From positions 1 to 49,730 of the forward strand of contig JAGQYO010000023.1 of NCBI GenBank assembly GCA_020435995.1: a DNA stretch of 49,730 bases, given 5' to 3'. This document shows positions 7,852-17,334 of this stretch, piece after piece. The notes beneath the pieces were generated by a model. It saw only the letters and a program-made list of their open reading frames with translations, was not told where the DNA came from and searched no databases. The number at the start of each line of letters is the position of its first letter. Within the stretch, counting starts at the first letter, position 1. Made by a program: the position numbers and the translations under genes. The DNA comes from Flavobacteriales bacterium. Its GTDB lineage: Bacteria; Bacteroidota; Bacteroidia; Flavobacteriales_G; Salibacteraceae.

Positions 7852-9038
7852 TAATTAAAACATCAAACCTCAGGTTGAGCCATACCGAAACTCAATTTGT
7901 GCGCTATTTGTTTGACGATATTGAATGGGAAGATCGTTTAATTGGTATTAGCGGAGCGCGAGGTACCGGAAAAACAACCCTTATGATGCAGTACCTTAAA
8001 ACGGGTTTGAGTAAAGCACAAAAAGGAATTTACCTCTCTCTCGACAACCTATATTTTACCCGAAACAGCCTTTTAGATGTTGCAGAAGAATTTCATATTA
8101 ATGGCGGCACACACCTATTTCTCGACGAAGTTCACAAATACCCGAACTGGTCGCTTGAACTAAAAAACCTGTACGACAATTATCCTAAAATGCACCTTGT
8201 ATTTTCTGGGTCTTCGGCGGTGCAATTGCAAAAAGCGGATGGCGATTTAAGTAGAAGGGCGGCCATTTATGATTTGAATGAACTTTCGTTTCGCGAATAT
8301 TTGGAGCTCAATAAAATTGTAAAAACGCCACCGATAGATCTAAAAGAATTACTGCAAAACCACGAAAAAATAGCACAAGAAATTGCTGGCCAACTAAGTA
8401 TTTTGCCACACTTCCATCACTACCTAAAAACGGGAGTTTATCCCTTTGTAAAAGAGGCCAAAGGGCAATTCTACTCTCGGCTAAATAATGTGATCAATCT
8501 GGTGTTGGAAAGTGATCTACCGTATGTAGAAAACATAAATTTTCAGACCATTTACAAGCTAAAAAAACTGTTGCTTTTGATTGCTGATAGTGTGCCTTTT
8601 AAAATCAATACAGCCGAACTGAGTCGGAAGTCGGGCTTGAGTAGGGATGTGCTTTTAAAAATGCTGCAAGTGCTCGACCGTGCCAATTTGCTTGCTTTAT
8701 TTCATCAAGAAGGGGCGCCAACGGGTCATCTTACCAAACCCGACAAATTGTACCTCAATAATTCGGTGTTGTATTATGCCTTACACTCCACTATGTATCC
8801 GCCAGAAGGCACGGTACGCGAAATATTTTTTGCCAATCAGTTGGGCGTGAGGCATACGGTAAATTCATCGGCTCATGGCGATTTTATGGTGGATCACAAG
8901 TTTGTATTTGAAATAGGAGGAAAAAACAAAAACGACGATCAAATAAAAGGACTTAAAAATGCGTTTTTGGCTTTAGACAATATCGAATATGGCTACCGAA
9001 ATAAAATACCTCTGTGGATGTTTGGTTTGTTGTATTGA
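7842..9038 (+). CDS. AAA_14/DUF4143 family ATPase
   Basis: The 398-aa protein has the ordinary layout of this family: AAA_14 domain with Walker A GARGTGKTT (38-46), Walker B HLFLDEVHKYPNW (D95, E96), sensor-1 region LVFSGSSAVQL, then a winged-helix segment and a C-terminal DUF4143 nuclease-like region. The C-terminus has FVFEIGGKNKNDDQIKG, where E and K lie close to the spacing of a PD-(D/E)XK core. Such ATPases are very common in Bacteroidota, often in multiple copies, with no settled function. It has its own promoter and operator-like dyad and ends 11 bases before the stop of the convergent WYL gene. Confidence 0.85.
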   Translation: MLELIKTSNLRLSHTETQFVRYLFDDIEWEDRLIGISGARGTGKTTLMMQYLKTGLSKAQKGIYLSLDNLYFTRNSLLDVAEEFHINGGTHLFLDEVHKYPNWSLELKNLYDNYPKMHLVFSGSSAVQLQKADGDLSRRAAIYDLNELSFREYLELNKIVKTPPIDLKELLQNHEKIAQEIAGQLSILPHFHHYLKTGVYPFVKEAKGQFYSRLNNVINLVLESDLPYVENINFQTIYKLKKLLLLIADSVPFKINTAELSRKSGLSRDVLLKMLQVLDRANLLALFHQEGAPTGHLTKPDKLYLNNSVLYYALHSTMYPPEGTVREIFFANQLGVRHTVNSSAHGDFMVDHKFVFEIGGKNKNDDQIKGLKNAFLALDNIEYGYRNKIPLWMFGLLY

Positions 9039-9049
9039 CCGTTGTTTGA

Positions 9050-9913
9050 TTATTGCGCTAACTGTAAAGGTTCCAGTACCACAACTTCCTTCCCTAACAT
9101 CCAGATTTTTTGCTGCAATTCGTAATTGAGAATCAAATGAAATTCAAAATCTACAAAACCTACTGGAGCCGTTTTTAGTTCCTTCTGTGAGTTGTGCCAT
9201 GGAAGCGCACGCTGGTATTGTGCTTGGTATTGAGTAAAACGCAGCACCACACGTTCTATTTTTTCATTGGACCAATTAAGCCCAATCACATGATCCAAGT
9301 TGCTCAATTTATCGTAGAAAGGTCGGCTCGTATATTTCTCTTCGGTAACGGTTAACTTTTCAATGCGATCAACAGCAAAAGTACGTGCGCCATTATTATC
9401 TACACAGTAGCTCATCACACACCATCGGTTTTGGTATTCCTTAAGCAAGTATGGATAAATGGTGTGTTGATGAATTTGGCCTGAATCAAATTTGAAGTAA
9501 TCCAAAACAATGATCCTCTGTTTTCGGATGGCATGGAAAAGCGGTGAGAGGTACTCAAGACCTTTGAGCATTCCTTGTGCTTCAAATTCCAGTATTTTCA
9601 TGGCATTATTGCGCTCCTTTAAAATATCTGAGGCCAATTGTGCTTTAGTCGAAAACTCGATAAATTTAAAAAATTGATCTACCGAAAGTTCATCTTCTTT
9701 TATGACTTCGTACCCACGGCGCTGGCGGTTGTACGAAAGGTGAATACCAAATTCTTCTCGCAGTTCCTTTCTATACCGCGAAAGTGTTCTAGCCGAAATA
9801 TCTTCGTCGGCATCGAATACGTCGAGGATTTGTTTCTCGCTGGGGAAGTCGCCTCTATCCACTCTATCAATGAGCTTAAAATACTTGCGGAGGATCTCAA
9901 AATGTTGTGCCAT
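9050..9913 (-). CDS. WYL-domain transcriptional regulator
   Basis: This 287-aa regulator has an N-terminal HTH (about 1-70, with ISARTLSRYRKELREEFG as recognition region) and a WYL domain at about 130-230 (IIVLDYFKF, YQNRWCVMSYC, RTFAVDRIEKL). The C-terminal WCX part ends in KEVVVLEPLQL. It is only distantly similar to the WYL protein at 3850-4740, so it is not a recent duplicate. It marks the right side of the accessory island. Its target is not evident; a ligand-responsive repressor is the usual role. Confidence 0.85.
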   Translation of the reverse strand: MAQHFEILRKYFKLIDRVDRGDFPSEKQILDVFDADEDISARTLSRYRKELREEFGIHLSYNRQRRGYEVIKEDELSVDQFFKFIEFSTKAQLASDILKERNNAMKILEFEAQGMLKGLEYLSPLFHAIRKQRIIVLDYFKFDSGQIHQHTIYPYLLKEYQNRWCVMSYCVDNNGARTFAVDRIEKLTVTEEKYTSRPFYDKLSNLDHVIGLNWSNEKIERVVLRFTQYQAQYQRALPWHNSQKELKTAPVGFVDFEFHLILNYELQQKIWMLGKEVVVLEPLQLAQ

Positions 9914-10249
9914 AAAATAACTGATTTAGGAGGTTGAAAATTATAAAACTTGGTGCAATCAATTGATCGACTCTTAGCTTCAATCTCATTCGCGTTGTTC
10001 GTTTCAATAAGCTAAAGCTAGCTATTCTATGAAGTACACAAAAAAACCGCATTTCTTGGGTACGTTATTTAAACCTGCACAACAGAAATGTATTTGGTAT
10101 GCGTCAAACAAAAAAACTTGACGAACTCTTTTGAACAATCATGGCTTTTTGGTTCTTTACTAATCGAATCTTTGTGTCCGCCCATTTAGCATACCTTCTT
10201 CTCAAAGCTTTCTGTTAATTTTAACCCGCATTTCAAATAACCTGAAACA
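9914..10249. other. Gene-free junction between accessory island and core genes
   Basis: I see no convincing gene in these 336 bases. A 30-codon frame at about 10,030-10,122 has no recognisable content. CGTCAA (10102-10107) and TTGACG (10118-10123) form a weak hairpin with an A-rich loop. There is no tRNA and no obvious attachment-site repeat. Confidence 0.5.
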
Positions 10250-11182
10250 TTGACATCTCAGAACATTTTAGCGGCCCATTCGCGAATTAAGAACTATGTA
10301 AAGCAAACCCCAATTCTAACTTCATCATCCATCAACAAAATGACGGGTGGTCATTTGTTCTTCAAATGCGAAAACTTGCAAAAAGTAGGGGCATTTAAAG
10401 CCCGAGGTGCGTTTAATTTTCTCTTACAATTATCTCATGTCGACCTAGCCAACGGTGTTGTTACCCATTCATCGGGAAATCATGCTCAAGCTCTGGCATT
10501 GGCGGCCAAAACCCTCGGTACAAAAGCATACATTGTAATGCCCGATAATGCGCCCACCATAAAAGTAGCAGCCGTAAAAGAATACGGAGCCGAAATCACT
10601 TTTTGTGAACCTAACTTGGCTGCGCGTGAAAAAACAATGCTCGAAATTCAAAAAAATACAAAGGCCATATTTGTTCCGCCTTATAATCATAAATGGATTA
10701 TTGAAGGTCAAGCTACATCGGCACTTGAGCTTTTGAAAGAACTACAAGACCTCGACATCATCATAGCTCCAGTAGGCGGAGGGGGATTGCTTTCGGGTAC
10801 TTGTTTGGCCAATTATTACTTCGGAAAAGCCCAAGTATTTGGCGCAGAACCCGAAGGGGCTGATGACGCTTTTCGATCGCTAAAGCAGAACAAAAGAGTG
10901 GAACATCATACTCCTACCACCATTGCAGACGGCCTATTAACTACACTAGGACCACTTACTTTTGAAATCATGAATCAACATGTTACAGATATTCTAACCG
11001 TAAATGATCATGAAATAATCCACGCAATGAGAGTGATATGGGAAAGAATGAAAATTATTGTAGAACCTTCTTCCGCTGTTGCTCTCGCTGCTGTTTTGAA
11101 AAATCCTGCACTGTTTCGAAATAAAAAAACAGGCCTGATTCTGAGTGGGGGAAATGTTGATTTGAATAAACTGCCCTTCTAA
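10250..11182 (+). CDS. PLP-dependent threonine/serine dehydratase or racemase
   Basis: The 310-aa protein is a fold-type II PLP enzyme. K50 in GAFKARGAFNF is the Schiff-base lysine, SSGNHAQALA (74-83) is the cofactor-clamping loop, and PVGGGGLLSG is the phosphate-binding glycine loop. The length and lack of an ACT domain fit catabolic threonine dehydratase, serine racemase or hydroxyaspartate dehydratase; the exact substrate cannot be decided here. The start is TTG at 10250, since a stop (TAA, 10238) lies just upstream in frame and there is no ATG before the conserved region. Confidence 0.85.
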   Translation: MTSQNILAAHSRIKNYVKQTPILTSSSINKMTGGHLFFKCENLQKVGAFKARGAFNFLLQLSHVDLANGVVTHSSGNHAQALALAAKTLGTKAYIVMPDNAPTIKVAAVKEYGAEITFCEPNLAAREKTMLEIQKNTKAIFVPPYNHKWIIEGQATSALELLKELQDLDIIIAPVGGGGLLSGTCLANYYFGKAQVFGAEPEGADDAFRSLKQNKRVEHHTPTTIADGLLTTLGPLTFEIMNQHVTDILTVNDHEIIHAMRVIWERMKIIVEPSSAVALAAVLKNPALFRNKKTGLILSGGNVDLNKLPF

Positions 11183-11222
11183 TCGGAAAAACTAAACGAC
11201 AAGAGTTTTCCAAATAACTCGA

Positions 11223-11249
11223 TTGGTTCGGTTCCAACCTTTAACTTCG
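11223..11249 (+). promoter_or_regulatory. Probable promoter of the DUF2911 gene
   Basis: TTG (11223-11225), 16 bases, then TAACTTCG (11242-11249), one base off TAnnTTTG. The leader to ATG 11277 would be about 25 bases. Confidence 0.4.
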
Positions 11250-11276
11250 CATTTCAAATTTTAAATTGAGATTAAC

Positions 11277-12125
11277 ATGAGAATAATTAAACAAGCGGCT
11301 CTTTCGATTGCCTTAATCGGGGTGACTATAAGTAGCGGATATGCCCAAGTAAAAACACCTAGACCTAGTCCAAATTGTGAGATTGAGCAAGAAGTAGGCT
11401 TAACAGAAGTTGAGGTAAAATATTCGAGACCAGGAATGAAAGGTAGAAGCATATTTGGTGAGCTAGTAGCTTATGACAAAATGTGGAGAACTGGCGCTAA
11501 TGAGGCTACCTCAATAAAAATAAAAGATACGTTGATGTTTGCCGGAAATAAAGTTGCCCCAGGAAAATATTCCTTGCTGACTATTCCAGGTGAAACAGAG
11601 TGGACCATAATTCTGAATACAGACGCGAAAACAAGCGTGAATAGCTACAAACAAGAAAAGGATGCGGCAAGATTTACAGTAAAATCTCAAAAATATACTG
11701 AAACAATAGAGACGTTTACTATTGACTTTTCAAACTTGACGGACAACAGCGCCGATATGAGAATCCTTTGGGAAAATACTTTGGTTCTTATTCCTATCGA
11801 AGCCCAAACTGATGCAGCCGTAATGAAGAGCATAGAAAAAACGCTAGCTGGCGCATCGTCACGTGATTATTATTCTTCGGCTCGCTACTATTTTGAAAAC
11901 GATAAGGACATCAAAAAAGCAGTGGAGTGGATTAACAAAGCCGTAGCAATGGATTCAGCAGATCCAAAATTTTGGGTGCTTTATTGGCAAGCAGAGATTC
12001 TAAAAAAATCTGGTGATAAAAAAGGAGCTATCGCAGCAGCTACAAAATCTAAAGAATTGGCAGCAGCAGCGAAATACGATGAGTACGTTAAGAAAAATGA
12101 CGACTTAATTAAAAGCATGAAATAA
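11277..12125 (+). CDS. DUF2911 family exported protein
   Basis: The 282-aa protein starts with a signal peptide (about 1-23, ending SGYAQ). Residues 28-170 carry the DUF2911 domain, with the hallmark VKYSRPGMKGR, WRTGANEAT and PGKYSLLTIPG motifs. The C-terminal 100 residues form two or three TPR-like helix pairs. DUF2911 is common in Bacteroidota and has no established function. It lies 7 bases before the lipoprotein hydrolase, so they are probably one operon, in the periplasm or at its membranes. Confidence 0.9.
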   Translation: MRIIKQAALSIALIGVTISSGYAQVKTPRPSPNCEIEQEVGLTEVEVKYSRPGMKGRSIFGELVAYDKMWRTGANEATSIKIKDTLMFAGNKVAPGKYSLLTIPGETEWTIILNTDAKTSVNSYKQEKDAARFTVKSQKYTETIETFTIDFSNLTDNSADMRILWENTLVLIPIEAQTDAAVMKSIEKTLAGASSRDYYSSARYYFENDKDIKKAVEWINKAVAMDSADPKFWVLYWQAEILKKSGDKKGAIAAATKSKELAAAAKYDEYVKKNDDLIKSMK

Positions 12126-12132
12126 CCCCAAT

Positions 12133-13005
12133 TTGATCAAAAAGTTTACACTTTCTTTTCTCTTTATTGCGCTCTTAGCTAGTTGCGTATCGGATGCACC
12201 TCCAACGGCGACTACTTGGGATGGAAACGAGATAAGCTACATTTCTAAAGGTAATGGACAGCTATCTGTGGTCTTCATTCACGGGTGGTGTGCGAATAAA
12301 TCCTACTGGGAAAATCAAATTGAAGCACTAAGTAAAAAACACCGTGTTGTTGCACTCGACTTAGCCGGTCACGGGGAGTCGAGTGGGCGACGCAAACATT
12401 GGACGCCCGAAAATTTCTCGAAGGATGTAGTTGCCGTAGTTCGTGAGCTCAACTTAAAACAAGTTGTGCTTGTTGGCCATTCGGTAGCTGAAGACGTCCT
12501 TATTCGGGCATCGCGGATGTTACCCGAACGAACAGTGGCCATTGTGGGCATCGAAAATTTCAAAAACACGGGTATAGAAATGACTGATTCGCTGCGAGGA
12601 GAGGTCAATAGGTTTTTTCGCCTCGTGGCTTACGATTATAAAGGATCTGCCAAAGCATTTGCTTATGACCAATTGCTTATTCCCGGAATGGATCCAAAAG
12701 TAAGGGGGCGAATACTGCGCGATGTAGTGGAAGCCGACACAAGTATTTCAGTACCTATTCTACGTGGGTTGTTTGAGGATTTTGAGCTAGAAAAATCCTT
12801 TCTAAAAGAAATGATTGTTCCTTTACACCTGATCAATTCGAGCTACAGACCTACTGATACCACGCACCTTAAAAAGTTTTGCCCCAACGGGTTTTCCTTT
12901 ACTGAAATAGATAGCTGCGGACACTACCCCATGCTGGAAAGGCCAGCAGAATTAAATAAAAAATTGGAGGCAGTATTAGCCGAAATAGCCGCGAATAAAA
13001 GCTAG
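12133..13005 (+). CDS. Alpha/beta hydrolase lipoprotein
   Basis: The 290-aa protein starts with TTG at 12133; the signal peptide ends in a lipobox (LLAS-C18), so it should be a membrane-anchored lipoprotein. The alpha/beta hydrolase fold shows VVFIHGWCANKSYW (oxyanion region), LDLAGHGESS, the nucleophile elbow GHSVA (S117) and a C-terminal histidine in CGHYPMLERP. The elbow has Ala where the usual G-x-S-x-G has its last Gly, which is tolerated in some members. The substrate is unknown. It overlaps the convergent mgtE stop by 4 bases. Confidence 0.85.
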   Translation: MIKKFTLSFLFIALLASCVSDAPPTATTWDGNEISYISKGNGQLSVVFIHGWCANKSYWENQIEALSKKHRVVALDLAGHGESSGRRKHWTPENFSKDVVAVVRELNLKQVVLVGHSVAEDVLIRASRMLPERTVAIVGIENFKNTGIEMTDSLRGEVNRFFRLVAYDYKGSAKAFAYDQLLIPGMDPKVRGRILRDVVEADTSISVPILRGLFEDFELEKSFLKEMIVPLHLINSSYRPTDTTHLKKFCPNGFSFTEIDSCGHYPMLERPAELNKKLEAVLAEIAANKS

Positions 13006-14363
13006 CTCAAGAACCCGTACATTAACCTGCCGATCGAAAAATAAATAAACAAACCAAGGATGTCATTTACCGTTGTGATAAATGGACCTGTGGCAAGTGC
13101 AGGGTCAATTTCGTATTTCTGAAGTGCAAGTGGAATGAAGGTTCCGAATAACGCAGCAAATATTATTACCGCCATTAGCGCCAAACTCACCGTATAACTG
13201 AGGGCCAGAGAGTCACTAAAAATCAGATTATACACAAGCACTATAGCCGCGCACACCAAGGCATTAATTAAAGCAACACTAAACTCCTTGAGCAATTTTG
13301 GCAAGATTCCATCCATTCCTATCGAATTATTGGCAAGACCCTGAACTACAATTGCACTGGATTGAACACCAACATTACCTCCCATGGCCGCCACCAAAGG
13401 AATAAAAAACGCCATTTCAGGATACAGTTGAATATCATATTCAAAAACTCCTATAACCCTTGCACCAAAAATACCACCTATTAATCCCAAGATAAGCCAA
13501 GGAATTCTCGCACGTGTAATTAGCCAAATGCTGTCTGAAGACTCAACATTCTCAGAAAGACCACTTGCCAATTGATAATCTTTTTCGGCCTCGTCTCTGA
13601 TTACGTCTACAACGTCATCGATGGTAATTCTTCCCACTAAGCGACCAAGCTCATCAATTACTGGCACAGCTACTAGGTCATATTTCTGCATCATTGAAGC
13701 TACATCAACGTCCTTAGCCGATACCTTTACTGATAAAATATCGGTTTTGATAATGCTACTTAACAAAGACCGCTGATCCGCCACCAGAAGCTTTTTAAGC
13801 GACAATATACCCAGCAAACGCTCCATTTTATCCACTACATAAATGGAATAAATATTATCCAATTCTCCAGCCTGTTTTCGAAGTTGCCTAACAGCCTCAG
13901 TTACCGTTATGTTGTCATATACTTTTACGAGTTCTTTTCCCATTAGGGAACCCGCGCTTCCATCGTCGTAACTCAGCAGATCAACAATTTGCCCAGCTTG
14001 CTCTAAATCTTCGAGATAAGAAATTACCTCTTCTTTTTTCTTGTCATCAAGGTCTTGGAGTATATCAGCCGCGTCATCTGACTCAAGGTATTCGATAAAT
14101 TTTTCGGCAATTTCTAAAGGTGTATAACTGTTGAGAATATCAAGCCGCACATCATCATCCAAATGGGAGATGACCTCCGAAGCCCCTTTTGCTGTTAAAT
14201 GATGAAGAATTACCCTTGCCTCATCGATTTCGAGTTCAAAAATAATTTCTGAAATGTCGGCAGGATGTAGGTCATTAATTAATTCGAGTATGAGCTTTTC
14301 ATCTCCCGAAGCAATGATCTCTTTCGTCTTGGATAGAAGCTCTTTTGTAAGTTCGAATTGCAT
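13002..14363 (-). CDS. mgtE: Magnesium transporter MgtE
   Basis: The 453-aa protein (from ATG 14363; an upstream ATG at 14399 adds 12 unlikely residues) shows the MgtE layout: an acidic N domain of helical repeats (HPADISEIIFEL), two CBS domains (about 125-250) and a five-helix C-terminal channel. The channel has the signature GGNVGVQSSAIVVQGLA and ends FIYFSIGRLMYGFL. Mg2+ binding between the N and CBS domains gates the channel in characterised homologues. It is the last gene of the serS-led leftward group. Confidence 0.93.
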   Translation of the reverse strand: MQFELTKELLSKTKEIIASGDEKLILELINDLHPADISEIIFELEIDEARVILHHLTAKGASEVISHLDDDVRLDILNSYTPLEIAEKFIEYLESDDAADILQDLDDKKKEEVISYLEDLEQAGQIVDLLSYDDGSAGSLMGKELVKVYDNITVTEAVRQLRKQAGELDNIYSIYVVDKMERLLGILSLKKLLVADQRSLLSSIIKTDILSVKVSAKDVDVASMMQKYDLVAVPVIDELGRLVGRITIDDVVDVIRDEAEKDYQLASGLSENVESSDSIWLITRARIPWLILGLIGGIFGARVIGVFEYDIQLYPEMAFFIPLVAAMGGNVGVQSSAIVVQGLANNSIGMDGILPKLLKEFSVALINALVCAAIVLVYNLIFSDSLALSYTVSLALMAVIIFAALFGTFIPLALQKYEIDPALATGPFITTVNDILGLFIYFSIGRLMYGFLS

Positions 14364-14421
14364 AAAACAGGCACCATGTGAAATAATTGCGACCAACAAT
14401 TATGACTCAAAAGTATAACTT

Positions 14422-15198
14422 CTATTCCGACTCCGAAAAAAGAATTGTGAGTTGCTCAAAGTCAGTATAGTGGAGTTGCTCCGCACGTTTGGATTCAAAT
14501 GGAAATGAATCAATTCCACGGGATTCCCAAATGGGTCTAAGGGCATTTCTCAAGGTCTTTCTTCTCTGATTAAAGGCCATTTTTACTACCGCAGTAAATT
14601 CTCTTTGACTACAAGCAATATCTTTCTCGGGGTTTCGAAGCAAATGAATCACCCCAGAATCAACTTTTGGCGGCGGAAAAAATGCTCCAGGAGGAACTTT
14701 AAACAGAAACTTAATGTCGTAAAATGCTTGAAGCAAAACACTCAAAATACCGTACTCCTTACTTCCTGGGGGTGCTGCAATTCGTTTGGCCACCTCTTTT
14801 TGAAACATACCAACAACTTCGTTTACATAATCCTTTTCATCGTAAACTCTAAAGAGGATTTGAGAAGAAATATTGTAGGGAAAATTTCCGATTATCTTCA
14901 AACCTCCACGACTCTCGAACCTATGGAGGTCCATTTTTAGAAAGTCTTCTTCAAACAAATGAGCTGTAATTTGTGGATAGTTTTCCTGAAGGTAAACCAC
15001 GGATTCTGAGTCGATTTCCGACAAATAATATCGGTTTGTGATTTCCTTTTCGAGAAGATATTTAGAAAGTACGCCGGTACCAGGTCCGATCTCCAAAATA
15101 GCACATTGTGTAGAAAAGTCGAGCGCGTTTACAATCCTTTGCGCATAGCTTTGATCGGTTAAAAAATGTTGTCCTAGATGTTTTTTTGGCCTTACCAC
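14422..15198 (-). CDS. rsmA: 16S rRNA dimethyladenosine transferase RsmA (KsgA)
   Basis: The 258-aa enzyme dimethylates two adjacent adenosines in helix 45 of 16S rRNA. Visible motifs are KKHLGQHFL, the SAM-binding LEIGPGTGVLS, a catalytic NFPYNIS, and PPPKVDSGVI. The start is GTG at 15198 and shares one base with the TAG stop of the DUF4286 gene (TAGTG), so translation is coupled. Length and motif order are standard. Confidence 0.95.
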   Translation of the reverse strand: MVRPKKHLGQHFLTDQSYAQRIVNALDFSTQCAILEIGPGTGVLSKYLLEKEITNRYYLSEIDSESVVYLQENYPQITAHLFEEDFLKMDLHRFESRGGLKIIGNFPYNISSQILFRVYDEKDYVNEVVGMFQKEVAKRIAAPPGSKEYGILSVLLQAFYDIKFLFKVPPGAFFPPPKVDSGVIHLLRNPEKDIACSQREFTAVVKMAFNQRRKTLRNALRPIWESRGIDSFPFESKRAEQLHYTDFEQLTILFSESE

Positions 15199-15497
15199 TA
15201 TACCTCTTCTAGCAAAGTTCGAAATGCAACGTATTTGCCCTCGTACCTTTTGGAATGCTCAGCTTGCAACCTTGGCGCATCTTTAGATTGGTATTCACTT
15301 AGTTTTTCAATACTTTCTATGCGATATTGAATAGAATAAGTAAAGCCATCATCTTCATCTACCAAAACTCTAGCTACTCTATGATCTTCAAAATAGCCAG
15401 TCGACATTACATCAGGGATATGTACCGCTTGCATCCATTGAAGCCACTCATCTTTTACAGATTTTTCAATTTTTACGGTCACATTATAAACTATCAT
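15198..15497 (-). CDS. DUF4286 family protein
   Basis: This 99-aa protein is a DUF4286 member, a small Bacteroidota family with a ferredoxin-like fold (MIVYNVTVKIEKSVKDEW, YFEDHRVARVL). No signal peptide is present. Its function is not established. It sits between the TPR protein (10-base gap) and rsmA (1-base overlap). Confidence 0.88.
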   Translation of the reverse strand: MIVYNVTVKIEKSVKDEWLQWMQAVHIPDVMSTGYFEDHRVARVLVDEDDGFTYSIQYRIESIEKLSEYQSKDAPRLQAEHSKRYEGKYVAFRTLLEEV

Positions 15498-15507
15498 TTT
15501 GACTTTA

Positions 15508-17334
15508 TTAATTGATGTTATCTCCCCGGAGGTTTCTAAATCTTTTTCTGGCTTCAGTAGCGTAAAGGCTGTCTTTAAAATCTAATAGTATGATTTCGTA
15601 TAAGCGCATCGCTCCTTCCTTGTCGTCAAACCTTATTTCTTTCAATTCGGCCAATAAAAAAATGGCTTTATCCGCTAGAATATCATAAATATATCGATCT
15701 ATTATGGTTTGTAACGATGTTGCAGCGGCTTCCCAGTCCCTAACTTTTGCAGCCATTTCATATTTGAGCATGAGAATCTCATCCTCTAATGCATGCCCTC
15801 TAAAATTATCGTTTATGCTATCTAATTTCAAAAGTGCCTCATCCGTTCTGTTTTGAAACACAAGTAGGTCCGCATCGGCATAAAGCTGAAGGGGCACCGT
15901 GGAAGTATCAACTGTGGAATTATCTGTTATTAACACCGAAAGCAGCATGGCATCATTAGCGATGAGTTTGGATGTAGAGCCTTTCAAAACGTCCAATTGA
16001 GCCTTGGCCAACTTAAAATTTCCTGTGTAAAAATTAATCTTGGCACTTTTGAGCTTGGCTTGTTCACCAAGGCGATCATACTTGAATTTTTTGTCTACAA
16101 TCCCATACTCCAACGATGCGTCCCAAATATATCCCGCCATTAATAGGGCATCACCATATTCTAATCTACTTTCAGATTGAAACGCAGGGTCGAGCCCAGG
16201 CAAATCAATTAAAAATTCATACGTATTTAAGGCGCTATCGAGCTCGTGCTGATAAAATGCTTGAATAAATGCTTTTTGACGGATGAGCGAAGCCGTACTC
16301 GAATTTCGCCCAATTTCAATGAGAGTAGCATCGTAATCGGCCATGAGTTTGTCTATGTCTTCTTCGGTAAAATCAAACCCTTGGGTTATTTTTTGATGAC
16401 GGGCTTGCAAAGCCAATATTCTAGAAGGAATGTAATATGGTGATAATTTGCCCTGCTGTACTACATAGGAACACGCATCTGACGCTAGGTCATATTTTTT
16501 ATTATTCAATAGGATTTCGGCAAGCCCATACACCCTAGCCCCTTCCTCTTTTAGCCTTCGATCTAGAGCCTTTGTTTGAATGAGGGCCATGTTCCAGTTG
16601 GACTCTTGCATATACATCCAAATGAGCATTTCGGAGTATATAATCTTGTCTGGTTGCTGGTTTACCCTTTTTATTAACTTCGATTTTAGCGCTTGATTTT
16701 GCTTGCTGTTTTCTTCAAAAGAACCGTTTTTACTCAATGAGGCTTGCACCGTTTTCAGGTAACCCGGGTTGTTGTCGAGCAATTCCAATATTTGGTCAAC
16801 CATCTCGTCATAACGACCCTTTTTGGATAGTAACGAGGCTATTTCAAGGTTAAAAGCAAAGGTTCCTTTAAAAACATCCTGACCTTTCTCATAGGTTTCT
16901 AAAGCAAACCCATCCTCCGAAATAGCCATGAAGGCCTCGGCTAATTCTTTTATAGCCCCATAATTTTTGGGCACATCCTTGATTAGTTTTTCAAACTCTT
17001 TATTCGATTTGGAGCTTTCGCCTTCTAATTTTAAAAAGCGGCCATAGTCAACTCTTACGCGGGGATTTTGGCCTTCAATTTTTTGGTGTTTTTTAATGAG
17101 TTTTTTACCCTCATCATAATCCTGAAGCTTTTCAAGGCACTTTAGGTAATAGCTGTAATTAAAATACGACTGGTCATTGTCGTACAGTCGCTTATAGTAA
17201 AGCGACGCCTTGTCGTATTCTTCTGATTGGTAATAATGAGCGGCAAGTTGGCTATCGGTGGTTAATTGAGCGTTAAGTTTTGGGGCCAGCCCAAAACCAA
17301 ACAAAAATATTAGAACCCCATATTTCCAGCTCAT
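15508..17334 (-). CDS. Exported tetratricopeptide-repeat protein
   Basis: The 608-aa protein has a signal peptide (about 1-22, ending LNAQ) followed by TPR-type helix pairs along almost its whole length (for example AAHYYQSEEYDKASLYYKRL near 30-50). No enzyme motif is seen. It is probably a periplasmic or outer-membrane scaffold. The start codon overlaps the stop of the upstream lipoprotein gene (TAATG), so the two are translationally coupled and may work together. Confidence 0.85.
   Translation of the reverse strand: MSWKYGVLIFLFGFGLAPKLNAQLTTDSQLAAHYYQSEEYDKASLYYKRLYDNDQSYFNYSYYLKCLEKLQDYDEGKKLIKKHQKIEGQNPRVRVDYGRFLKLEGESSKSNKEFEKLIKDVPKNYGAIKELAEAFMAISEDGFALETYEKGQDVFKGTFAFNLEIASLLSKKGRYDEMVDQILELLDNNPGYLKTVQASLSKNGSFEENSKQNQALKSKLIKRVNQQPDKIIYSEMLIWMYMQESNWNMALIQTKALDRRLKEEGARVYGLAEILLNNKKYDLASDACSYVVQQGKLSPYYIPSRILALQARHQKITQGFDFTEEDIDKLMADYDATLIEIGRNSSTASLIRQKAFIQAFYQHELDSALNTYEFLIDLPGLDPAFQSESRLEYGDALLMAGYIWDASLEYGIVDKKFKYDRLGEQAKLKSAKINFYTGNFKLAKAQLDVLKGSTSKLIANDAMLLSVLITDNSTVDTSTVPLQLYADADLLVFQNRTDEALLKLDSINDNFRGHALEDEILMLKYEMAAKVRDWEAAATSLQTIIDRYIYDILADKAIFLLAELKEIRFDDKEGAMRLYEIILLDFKDSLYATEARKRFRNLRGDNIN

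Noticed and set aside
1-9950. Cas4-like motif as a sign of a CRISPR-Cas locus
   Set aside because: No repeat array and no other cas genes are present; the motif belongs to a DUF2779 protein.
10030-10122. 30-codon frame in the island-core junction
   Set aside because: No promoter, no recognisable composition and no coupling to neighbours.
10102-10123. CGTCAA/TTGACG inverted repeat as a terminator or operator
   Set aside because: Only six base pairs around a 10-base A-rich loop with no U-run directly after it and no nearby gene end.
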